NCBI RefSeq assembly: GCF_007655135.1 | Contig: NC_045129.1 | Coordinates: 28,273,122 to 28,337,121, forward strand | Source of the DNA: Punica granatum | Lineage: Eukaryota; Streptophyta; Magnoliopsida; Myrtales; Lythraceae | Direction: 5' to 3' | Length of the DNA stretch: 64,000 bases | Shown here: in pieces, positions 36,813 to 46,669 of the stretch | How the letters are laid out: each line of letters begins with the position of its first letter | Position numbering within the stretch: the stretch's first letter is position 1 | The notes under the pieces: model-generated | The model's database searches: none | The model's input: the letters and a program-made list of their open reading frames with translations, nothing else | Told to the model about the DNA's origin: nothing | Made by a program: the position numbers and the translations under genes

Positions 36813-37091
36813 GGTGGCTCGTTGGCTGCCCACCACAGACCGATAGGGCCACCAGAAGGCAAGAGGTCGCCTGCACTTTTTACGAAGGACTGGGAACTCG
36901 TTTCTGGCGACACTATTTATTAATGGGCTCTCTACCCGTACCCGATCCCATTGCTGGGGCGGCGCCGATATTACCGATTGCCTGCTCCCACGCCGTTGGA
37001 TCTTTGGTAGGATTGATGATTCCATTAAGCATATGGAACAAATGCTCTTACAAGAATTTTGGCTCTATCTTTACGGTTGAGATTTGAGAAT

Positions 37092-37327
37092 TTAGATGCA
37101 TTGAATATGGAATGGATCATGCATGCGCCGTCATGTCATCTTGCTCCGACAATCTTTTATATTAATCAAACTGCAATCTGCAAAAGTCAAAATCCAATTT
37201 AGCTAAGCCGGATCCCAAATCATAATCGACGCAGATTGCAGAGTTACATTTGTGCCGATCATCTCCCATGGCAATGTACATTCTGTGTCTCGACCCACGT
37301 AAATCTCCGAATGATCCGAGTTACTTA
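37092..37327. other. intergenic, no gene seen
   Basis: Unremarkable sequence between the GA-repeat region and the MITE. Confidence 0.4.
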
Positions 37328-37588
37328 TAGGGTGTTTGGTTTTAAAGTTGAGTTGAGTTGAGTTTTGATTTTAATTGATTTGTAGTGATTGTGACGTTGA
37401 ATTATGAGAAAAAAATATGAAAAATAATGAATAGTTAATAAAATTTATTATTAAAAATTGAATTGAACGGTTAAAAAATTGAAAAAAATAAAAAAGTAAT
37501 AATTATGTTGTTGACTTTTATTGTATAGTGAGTATAGTTAAAGTTAGAGTTAAAATTTTAAAATCAGATTGTGAAATCAAACGGGCTG
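37328..37588. mobile_element. MITE-like repeat with GTTTGGTTT ends and TTA target repeat
   Basis: The left end reads TAGGGTGTTTGGTTTTA and the reverse complement of the right end reads CAGCCCGTTTGATTTCA. TTA occurs immediately outside both ends (37325-37327 and 37589-37591), which fits the 3-bp target of PIF/Harbinger (Tourist) elements. The interior is AT-rich and non-coding. Repeats with similar ends are at 10105-10336 and 51118-51300. Confidence 0.6.
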
Positions 37589-38171
37589 TTAATAGCCTAG
37601 AGACTGCATGTGAATCTTTTTATCTAATGCAGAAATATAATCCTCAATTCATATTTTAATTGTCGATATAATCCTTCCAGAAAATTTTGAATGGTTCAGC
37701 ATGTACCCGATTGAGTTTAGCCTGAGGTACACCTTAGCTGCCCAAATCAAAGCCCCTCTTGTTTAGCCAGACAGCGATACCGCGTTTCATTGCATATCTT
37801 TTCTAGACGTGTCAGTTCTCTGATGTTACACGTGTGCATTTCTTCCTAGTTAAGACTAAGAATTAAGAATAATAAAATATGTTAAAATTAATAAAGCCCA
37901 AAACCAGTAAACAAACATAAATCACACGCTAAAACCGTCGTTTCCGACACGCTTTGGTGCTTTTTTTTGCCCGTCCAAGAATCTTTGCTTCTTCCTCGCT
38001 CTCTCTATACCTATCTACATGTGTGTGTGTATATATATATATATATATGCCCAAACTCCCCCTCCAATTTCAAATAAAAACATCACCGTCGATTCATGCA
38101 TTGAAGAAAAATCAAGTTCAATCAATCATCAGATCAAACATTACCATTACATCCCGGAAGAAAAGGCCGAT
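37589..38171 (+). promoter_or_regulatory. upstream region and 5' UTR of the 38172 gene
   Basis: A (GT)n(TA)n microsatellite at 38019-38048 lies about 125 bp before the chosen ATG and may fall in or near the core promoter. An upstream in-frame open stretch begins inside this microsatellite but encodes low-complexity sequence and was not used as the start. Confidence 0.4.
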
Positions 38172-38660
38172 ATGGGATCATTGAACTTCTCCTTAGCGCC
38201 ATCCTCGATGTATCGTCACAAGTTTCTACCCCTTTCCCCGGCGAAGAGACGGCCACCACCATCACCTTTATCAGTACTGCCCGCTAGGATCTCTGCCATG
38301 AGGAAGAGAGAGTCCGATGGTGGCAGTGGTGGCAGCAGGCGATGGGGTATGGTGGATGAGAACATGATAGTGCTGAGGAAGCGGATAAGGGAGATCGAGA
38401 CGGTGGAGCAGAAGTACGAGCCACCGGCAGAGTGGATGGACTGGGAGAAGCGCTACTACACCACCTACAGTTCCGTGATATGCGACGTGATGCGGATGCT
38501 GCAGTCGCGGCTGATGGACACACGGCCCGGTGTCGCCCTAGGACTTGCTGCTCTCGTTGCCTTCAGTGTCCCGACCTCCTCAGCCGTGATTCTCCTCCAC
38601 TTGGTCGAGGTCGTCAAGGGGATATTGCAGCTGGGATTCACCTCCTCTCTTATTAACTAG
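38172..38660 (+). CDS. small plant-specific protein with C-terminal membrane segment, function unknown
   Basis: A single exon encodes 162 residues. The start MGSLNFSLAPSS was chosen because upstream in-frame sequence is microsatellite-derived. The N-terminal half (1-60) is basic and rich in Pro and Ser. A charged segment, MIVLRKRIREIETVEQKYEPPAEWMDWEKR (about 65-94, in two adjoining blocks), looks helical and contains the most distinctive motif, EPPAEWMDWEKRYY. A hydrophobic segment (about 119-150, LGLAALVAFSVPTSSAVILL and following) is a likely membrane helix pair or hairpin. I recognise the WMDWEKRYY pattern from uncharacterised plant proteins but cannot assign a name or role. A decayed copy lies at 11815-12530. 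Confidence 0.8.
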   Translation: MGSLNFSLAPSSMYRHKFLPLSPAKRRPPPSPLSVLPARISAMRKRESDGGSGGSRRWGMVDENMIVLRKRIREIETVEQKYEPPAEWMDWEKRYYTTYSSVICDVMRMLQSRLMDTRPGVALGLAALVAFSVPTSSAVILLHLVEVVKGILQLGFTSSLIN

Positions 38661-39790
38661 GTTGCCGCCCTTTGTATTTTCCTCCGAGTTTTTTTTTTTT
38701 GCCTTCTTTTATTCTTTAGTTTGTATTATATTTTGGGTTCGAACTTTTATTGGCACTTGCAGATATAACATGAGGTGCGGCAATTGATCATATTGTATAT
38801 AGTTACAAGTGTACATAACAAATTTCGAGTTTGAAACAAAACAGAAAATTCACGTGACAAATTTTCAATTTCATTAAGTTCGATGAGTTCTAATCTCTAA
38901 TTGCACTCTTATAAATACAAGAAAAAATTCTCTGATTCTCTTCACTTTTTCTAAATGCCGTTAAGAGGGTACTTAAAACTTGATCTCGAAACTCAACGAT
39001 TAGACTTCGATTTAACGTCTTCGCGTTAATGGATCTCCGGGCTATGCACTGGTTCGGAGAGTTCCCTTTAAACACGAACACATTTGAAAATTGTCGGAGT
39101 GTTTGTGCTTGATCCGATCAATTGTGAAGCTCAACAAGGTTTTTGTGACTTTATCTGCCGTTCTTCATGTTATTCTCGTTCTTTGTGATCTTTCTTTGAA
39201 TGAGAAGCGTTCTTGAGATCCTGAGGCATGTGATCTTCTAACACTCCAATGATTTGTAAAGCACTTGTTCTTCTCTTGAACTCTCTCTACAGCTTCTACT
39301 CCCCATAAAGATCCCTTTGTGAAGAATGAGAGCTCCTATTTATGAGTGTGGAGGAGAGAACCATCAATCCTTATGCTTGCATTCCATGGTCGATACAAAA
39401 TTTCTTACTTAATTTGTACCATTAATATTGCCTCTAAGAAGACATTTCCATTTCTCGTAAGGGAATATTCTCTCAATTTCTCGAGAGCACTATACATGAT
39501 TTTTTTTTACTTATTTGATTTCTATGTATATTTTGATCTCGACAAATTTTAATGCCCATAATATTATCCTATTATTTTAGGAAAATATTCTATTTATTAC
39601 TACTCTAATAAATAATTTTTCTAGTAATAATAATTAAACCCGTTAAAAGTTTATAAAAGGGTCGAGGGCACTTTGTAACTGGCCGGAATTTTTAGGTGGC
39701 TACAAACGCTCTCTCTCGACTTCGGCACAACTCGTTTTGGTCGAATGTAAAGTGGGCATGTCTCAACTTTTCTTCTTTTTTTTTTTGTAA
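38661..39790. other. 3' flank, then LTR-like sequence of uncertain type
   Basis: The 3' UTR resembles the pseudogene at 12.5 kb up to about 38800. The stretch 38830-39400 has phrases common in copia LTRs (GAGCTCCTATTTATGAGTGTGGAGGAGAG in two adjoining pieces, with a TATA-like CTATTTATGAG), but paired ends and a target duplication were not found. Confidence 0.35.
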
Positions 39791-39799
39791 ATAATTGCA

Positions 39800-40062
39800 C
39801 CTTAGCGATTTTAAATAAGACTGCATAAGTACCTTTTGAGGGATCAAGTCATCGCGTAGTTCAGGTGAGAATACTCTTTTTCTTTCTTTATCTAGATTGA
39901 ACAATAGCATTATAGCTAAAATTGCCAATGTATTCTCGGAACAGATCAAGTCATAACGTAGTTCTGATATATTTTTTTTTGGTGGACTTACCTTTGCCAT
40001 TTTAGCTAAAGCTGCCTACGTACCTCGGAACGGATCAAGTCATTATTTAGTTCACCAATTAT
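39800..40062. repeat. degenerate tandem repeat, about 95 bp, three units
   Basis: Each unit carries a core resembling GGAACRGATCAAGTCATWRYGTAGTTC, at about 39840-39862, 39937-39964 and 40027-40052. Each core is preceded by words like TTTTAGCTAAARYTGCCTACGTA. Unit spacing is about 95 bp. The origin is unknown. Confidence 0.65.
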
Positions 40063-41264
40063 TTGCACGTGCTTTGGAAGGGTTGATAAAATGAAATTTG
40101 TTTGATAAGTCAAATATTAAAAATTAATTTATATTCTTTTTCTTTTTAAAATAAATAAATCAAGAATGTGATTATTGTACATGACTTTCTGAATAAGTTT
40201 TAGCTAGAAAAAAAATAGAAGGAAGTTATATTTGATATGTTCGGATTCAAAATTAAGTAATAATAATATCGTATGCTTAGTAAGTTAATTGATATCCTAC
40301 GCGTATTGAAAAATTGGTGGTAACTTAGTGTATCTAGTTATGATCATGATTGTTTATTGTTGTAAAATTAAATATATATATTTATCATTAAAAATCAACA
40401 ACTATAAGAAGAAGAGAACATAATAATTTTAGGAATAATTTTAGGATCTCTATCTCTGTTATGACTGGAGAGTTGGATATCTCTCATAAATCATAGCAGA
40501 CATTAATCGAACTAATACCTCTCTATTATGGCCCAATCACACTGTCACACGTGTCCACATGCAAGACAAAATGTAATCAGATAATGGGCGAATGGACCCT
40601 AATTAATTGGACTAATACCAAATCGACAGTCTTGTTTTTGACAAATCAGATTTGGTCTTATTTATTCAACCGGTTTGTTCGGTTTTTTATTGGTTCATTT
40701 TATCGTTTTTTAATCAATTTCTTCGGTTTTTCATTGGTTCATTTTATCGTTTTCAATTTCAATCACCACGTTCTATCATCATCTAGCAATTGATCCGCAG
40801 GTTTTGGCTTTTTCGATCATCAAATTGTTTTCACAAACTACCGGTTTTCACATTTCTTTGTACCTAGTTGAAAATTTTGTTCACCGGCGTTGAAACTACA
40901 ACTCCCTCATCAATTTCGCGACGCTTTCAATATAAAAAAAGTCCCCTGTTGGATGTCCCGCGGTGCGACTGGAAACTAGTTTCGATTAGAATGACCAATT
41001 CTTATCCATATCTTAAGGCTTCCTATAGTATTCTCAGAGAGTTCATCGGAGGTCGGCCATGTTGATCTTTCTCATTTTTTTCCCGACCTCCGATCAGTTT
41101 TTCTTTTTGGCAACGATAATTTCTTTATATTATTACCTGATATTAAAGGATATTTTGTAAAAAAAATTTCGGGAAGGTAATATTTTCCAAGGATATTTCG
41201 TTCATTAATTGAGTTAATTTTCTTTCTAAAATTGTTTTGTATTATTGGTTCAAACTAATTGTCT
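40063..41264. other. intergenic, no gene seen
   Basis: AT-rich DNA. The phrase TTCGGTTTTTYATTGGTTCATTTTATCGTTTT occurs twice at about 40679-40710 and 40722-40752, a short local duplication. No coding region is supported. Confidence 0.45.
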
Positions 41265-42180
41265 TGTCTATTAGAGCTCATTTGTGCTATAAATAGTCTT
41301 AGGAATATAAATTTTTTAGCATGAAAAACAAAAGCATCAGTGAAGACAACCCTGATAAAAAACTAATAAGTTTATATATTCATATATTGGCCTAAGCCAA
41401 TTCTATAATTCACTTAAGCAAATCTAACTAAAGGGATAACGAGTAATTGTTAAAGACTTTGAGCAATAATGGTTTTGGTCGATAGAATGACTTGCCAAGG
41501 CCGACCTTCATATTCTATTCTTATTTATAGTCTCGTTTATTGATGAATGCAGCAATGATGATGACCATTTAATAGAAACAAATATTTGGAATATAGCTAA
41601 CTTTTATTTTGTTTATTTATATTGGCACAAGCTAAATGTAATGTCTGTTAGAGGTCATTTGTGCTATAAATAGTCTTAGGGATATAAATTTCTTTAGAAG
41701 AAAAAACAAAAGTATCAGTGAAGAGAACTATGATGAAAAACTAATGGGTTTGTATATTTATATATTGGCATAGACTAATTCGATAATCCATTTAAGCAAA
41801 TCTAACTAAAGGAATAACAGCAAGTAATTGTTAAAGACTTCAAGCAGTACTGATTTTGGTTGATTGAATGACTTACTAAGGGTGGCCTTCATATTTTATT
41901 TCTGTTTATATCCCAATTGTTGATGAATGTAGCAATGATGACGACCATTTAATAGAAATACATATTTGGAACAAAACTAACTTTTATTTTGTTTCTTTAT
42001 ATTGGGTCAAGTTAATTGTCATGTCTGTCAGAACTCTAATAGTCTTAATAATATAAATTTCTTTAGGAAGGAAAACAAAAGTATCAGCGAAGATGACCCT
42101 GATGAAAAACTAATAAATTTATATATTTATATATTGATCTTGACCAATTCTGTCATTCGCATAAGCAAATTTAATTAAAA
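41265..42180. repeat. about 378-bp tandem repeat, 2.4 units
   Basis: Units begin at about 41265, 41642 and 42022 with TGTCTRTTAGAG.TCATTTGTGC or its shortened form. Each continues through CTATAAATAGTCTTAG.AATATAAATTT, AAAACAAAAG.ATCAG.GAAGA, CTAACTAAAGG.ATAAC and GATGAATG.AGCAATGATGA. The third unit is incomplete. Units one and two are similar along their entire length, so the array is fairly young. Two units contain a TATA-like CTATAAATAG. Confidence 0.88.
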
Positions 42181-42989
42181 AGATAATAGCGAGTTATTAT
42201 ACGGTTAGAGGTAAATTACAGTAAGAGAAATTGTATCTTTCATATACCCTTGATTGGAACGGAGGTTATCTATCATGAGGAGACCGCCCTCATTATCTGG
42301 GCAGTGACGCCAAGCAGTCCCTGTGTCCGTCCAAGAGAAGGCAAGGGGAGGTAAAAAAGGGGAAAGGGAGAAAAAAAGAAGAAGACCACCGGGAACGAAA
42401 ATAACCGGAATATAGAGGGGGATATAGGCTTTTTGATCCCGGTGGAGGTGACATCCGATGTACCCGGCCGAAGCCAGATGCGCCGGTGAGAGGGCTCTGG
42501 TTAGGATTTTTCTCTAGAGGCGCAGGAGTGGGAGAGAGGAGGGAGAATTCTTCTTTTTTTTTTTGGTCTTTATTCACAACCCCACCTCAAATATTGTGCA
42601 TGTCAAAAAAGATTATCTAATATGTATTGATAAAGTGATCTTTTTTTTGTACGATAATGCAGAGTATATGGGTGCTGCTCCCCACAACTATCTTCCAGCT
42701 CACGGGACTTGAAAACAAGGCGCTCAAGCGTACAAGCTGTCCAATAGGAGTAACCTTTTTTTTTTTTTTTTAAACCATGATTCACGGCAACCTGTATTAA
42801 AATTTTTAGCAGCGTTGTATGATCACCTGCCTAACCTTTTTGGATTAATAAAATGAACTTTATTTGGATTAATAAAATTCAAAATTTTGTTTAATTCATA
42901 ATTTCCTAAAATTGGGATAAAGTCTACATACTTTTAAGATGCGATTGAATTTTAAAAAATGGATAAGAAAATAGCATAAGAAAATGGCA
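42181..42989. other. intergenic with a GC-rich block, no gene recognised
   Basis: The block 42270-42545 is relatively GC-rich and has a 94-codon minus-strand open frame (42293-42577) rich in Pro, Ser and Leu without family resemblance. It may be the leader of a retroelement. The rest is AT-rich. Confidence 0.35.
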
Positions 42990-43190
42990 TCCCTAATCAT
43001 TGGTCGAACAACGTCTTCCGACTCGCAGCAAAACGCGGGTTTCGAACCTAGTTAATCTATAACGGGTAAGTACAATACCTACATATATTTTAAATAAGAT
43101 ATTTATCATCATGGTCTTAAACTTCAGACGCCTCAAGCAAGTAAAGGCTTTACCCACCATACCCCTGGGCGACCCTAAGCACATAATTTA
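42990..43190 (-). mobile_element. candidate second tRNA-derived repeat (B-box match)
   Basis: On the minus strand GGTTCGAAACCCGCG (about 43031-43046) fits the tRNA B-box consensus exactly. An A-box-like GTATGGTGGGTAAAG lies upstream at about 43148-43162, farther away than in a real tRNA. No cloverleaf can be drawn and target duplications were not seen, so this is a weak SINE candidate and not a tRNA gene. Confidence 0.35.
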
Positions 43191-44921
43191 GTTAGATACA
43201 TAATAAGGAGGAAAAAAGAAGAAAAAGGAAGAAAGAAAAATCTTCATGACCTATCAAGGTGCAAATTTTCTTGGGGAGCCCCTGACGTGTTCTCCTTGTA
43301 AATCTCCTAGCATGCGAGGAACATTACCGTTGCGTTTGATAAAATAGCAGCGTTTGATTTAGTTTGATTTAGTTTGATTTAACGAGATGAAAATAAAAGT
43401 AGTTGAAAAAAATTATTATTAAAATTGAAGAAAAAAATAAAAAAAATAATGATTATATTATTGAATTAAGAGAAAAGTAATGAATAATTGAGAAAAATTA
43501 TTATTAAAAAATTAATTATAATAATTTAAAAAAAGTGTATGAGTGAATTTATTATTAAATTGATGAAAAAATAAAAATAACGATTGTATTAAAGTTAAGT
43601 TAAATTAATTTTAACTCCATTTCGAAATGAAACAACACCATCAAATTTCAAAAGGTTTGACTTCGTAGTTAAAGAGAAACTCATATATTCACCTAATTTT
43701 GAATTTGAAATTTTTTGAAATCACCGGAACGCTTTTGACGTGATTATCCACTTCGTACATCTCTGGAGATTCACGGAGTCCTGAAAATTTGTTTGGCGAA
43801 ATTTAGACACACCCCCGAGTTAGGAAAAAAAAATTAATACCTTTAATTCTGTTGATAAGGTATATCAGCCAATATAAGCGTAAGCTCACCGGATAATACA
43901 TGATCATGACGTGACAAAAAATTTAGGAAATAAAAAGAAAAAGAAAGGCAATGATGTGCCCACTTGAATCAATCAGTAAGCAAAAGAATGGCCATTATTA
44001 ATCTTTTATAACCGAGAAAAAGCGAATTGAGAGAGTCGTTCCTCTTTCTACGCTTGTTTAAGAGATTTTTTTACCACAATGTGATAAGCCCAATTAGTAA
44101 CAGACTTTGTCTACCAAATGAAAGGTTAAGGGGTCGAAACTCGACTTAAATACGAAGACGCTTGCATTAGTAGACCTATGTCATCTACCCTATAGAAGCT
44201 GTTCTGGTTCACTGTGGGCTTTGGTGGGATCATAATGACCTAGATGGGCTATATCTTACCGAACCTTTTACCCATTCGGACGAATAAAATATTTTATGAT
44301 GGCTGTGAAACCCCTCTAATCTCTAAAGAAGTTGCTACGTTGGTCTCTTCTTCCCGACTTTTTATTCAACGAAAAAAAAAAAAGATTTTCTCCACCAAGA
44401 AGCAGAAGGGAAATGGGTTGCAGCGCGGTCGAGTGTGGCGATCAGGTGCGGTAATCGGCACGCTTCTTTTCATGCACACCCTTGTGCCTGCCAATCCACG
44501 TAGGGACTTGAGTGCTGTTCCGACACGTGGGCCACCTTTGATTCATTTCTGTTGATTTATTCTCCAATTCTGTGTGAAAGACGAGAAAAAAGGCACCAGG
44601 GTTTATGCTTTTTCTGGGATTTTTCTAATATAATTCCTTATGACACGAAGTCAAATTAGAAAATTCCTATTTTTCTCGATTCGTTTTTCAACCCCCATAA
44701 GTAACTTTTCATTTGCAATCATGCATTTTTTTTTGCGATAACTACGCCATTTGCTTATTTAATAATAAAATTGTAAAAAAGCATGCTTGTAGAAAAAAAA
44801 ATTGTACAAGCACTACCTCAACTAATCATCCGTCCATCTGCTTCGCTAAAGCTCTTGAAAAATTCAATTCCCCAGCTGAATTTGTACCAAATTTCTGATA
44901 GAAAGTACCTGTCTATGAGCC
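43191..44921. other. intergenic, no gene seen
   Basis: An AT-rich repeat with GTTTGATTTAGTTTGATTTA near 43349-43380 and a matching A-rich end near 43620-43640 may be a degraded MITE of the GTTTGGTTT-end group. A 103-codon open frame at 44244-44555 has no family resemblance and ordinary intergenic composition. Confidence 0.4.
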
Positions 44922-46308
44922 TAGGCCGATAATATTTGACACGACGCGATAACATGACACGGAATTAAACATGTTCGGGTTAGACATTTTTTGTATTCAA
45001 TCTAAACGGGTCAAATCCGTTTAGATATGGTTAATAAGTGTGTCTTATCGGATTGAATCCGTGTAATTCGATTATACACAATTAAACTTGTTTATTTAGA
45101 TGTGTTTAATCATGTTACTATAATTGCGTAACCCATTAATCCGTTTATGTATCTGAATTTATCAAAATATCCTTATGTAACCTCCATAACCTAATTTCCT
45201 TCTAATCCCTCCGAGTTCCAGCCTCCACATTCTTCCCTTCCACGCGACAACACTCAAGAGTCTCAAACAAAGACGACCTCACCTGAGTCACCTCGATCGA
45301 CCTCGGACCTCGCAACCCTCGAGCCCTCTCTCCGATAGACGAAAACGACCTCACCTCGACTTCAGATGAAGATGACCTCACCTTGACCTCGAGGCTCAGA
45401 CGAAGACGACCTCACCTTGACCGCGCGACCTCGACCCCGACTCCACCTCACGACCATGACTATTTCTCTCTAGCTCGCTCTCAGTGCTCGATCTCTCTCC
45501 ATCTCTCTGTCTGTCTTGTGTAGTTTCTCTATTGGACGAGCTACTGGACGAGCAGGCATCCCGTGGTGGTGAGAATTGTAGACGCCGCAGTGAATCGTGC
45601 TTGATGTCGCCACATACTGATCAGATCTGATCGTATTTCGAATTCAGGAGCTAGGTTTCTATCGGTAAAGGATACTTCTTACTCGACTGTGTGCGCCTAA
45701 GGTTTAATTAGGTGGTAGGTGATGAAACTCCACTGATTCGCTGGATGTGTTTGATTTCGGATTGAGGAATTTGATTATGTGAAATTGCGTCTCCTTGATC
45801 TAATCGGAATTTTGAAGTGTATCGGGGAGAGCTCTGTTGAGCGTGTTCTTTCATTTCTCTGCATTTTACAGAAGTGGACAGTGGTGCTTGATCTTTTGTG
45901 ATTTGTTTTGGATTGGTGCAATATTCTATGGATTTGTTCTGGCAATTGGGAAGTGATTATGGATTCGATTGTATAAATGGTAAACATGTCGTGTTAACGT
46001 ATTCGGATAACCGGGTTGAACGAATAAACAGGTCGTGTTAACGTGTTCGGACAACTGGGTTAATTGGATAAACATGTCGTGTTAACGTGTTCGGATAACC
46101 ATATATAATCGTGTCGTGTATGGATACATGTACCTATTATGATACGTTTCGATAAATAGATTTAAACGTGTCATGTACGGGTTAACACTAATATAAACGT
46201 GTCGTGTTCGTATTTTCAAATCCCGACCCGTTTAATAATCGTGTAGTGTACGGGTTATAACTTTGACGATACGAGTCCGTTTAGACACGATACGAATTGC
46301 CACCCCTA
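44922..46308. mobile_element. hAT-like non-autonomous element, 1387 bp
   Basis: The right end is ACGAATTGCCACCCCTA, in reverse complement TAGGGGTGGCAATTCGTATC, a classic plant hAT terminus. The left end starts TAGGCCGATAATATTTGACA. The 8-bp flanks TATGAGCC (44914-44921) and CATGTGCC (46309-46316) agree at six of eight positions. Both subterminal zones carry GTGTCGTGTTAACGTGTTCGG-type words and CCGTTT hexamers. The interior has no transposase, only a CT-rich leader-like block with a GACGACCTCACC.TGACCTCG repeat (45260-45450). Confidence 0.65.
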
Positions 46309-46669
46309 CATGTGCCTTTCAATTCATGGTAATTGAACGATGTCGTTGAATGAAATGAAAAACGATGTCGTAGTAGGTAATTGAGATTATAAGAAGCTAA
46401 AAATGATTTAATCATAATTTTGGATTTTAGATGTAAATAATAAAAAAAAATTTGAGAAAAGGTAACTATCAAATTTTTCTTGAGAAAAGGCTGGTTTTAC
46501 TCCTTATTCTTTAGAGATTTGAATATTTTGGTCCTAAATATTTTTTGGGTCGACACTTGTCCTTAACTTTTCCCATAAGAGTTGGTTTTTCAGTCCTCAA
46601 ATCCAATCAATGCCACGACCTTTCCATCCCAATAATAATAATAATAATAATAAGAGTAGGTTTTGGAAA

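Noticed and set aside
38019..38171. Upstream extension of the 38 kb protein
   Set aside because: It begins in a GT/TA microsatellite and is low complexity. The paralogous relic gives no support for it.
43031..43046. Possible tRNA gene because of a perfect B box
   Set aside because: The A-box-like sequence is too far away and no anticodon or acceptor stems are visible.
44244..44555. 103-codon plus-strand open frame
   Set aside because: No family resemblance, no splice context, and a poly-A-derived Lys run in the middle.
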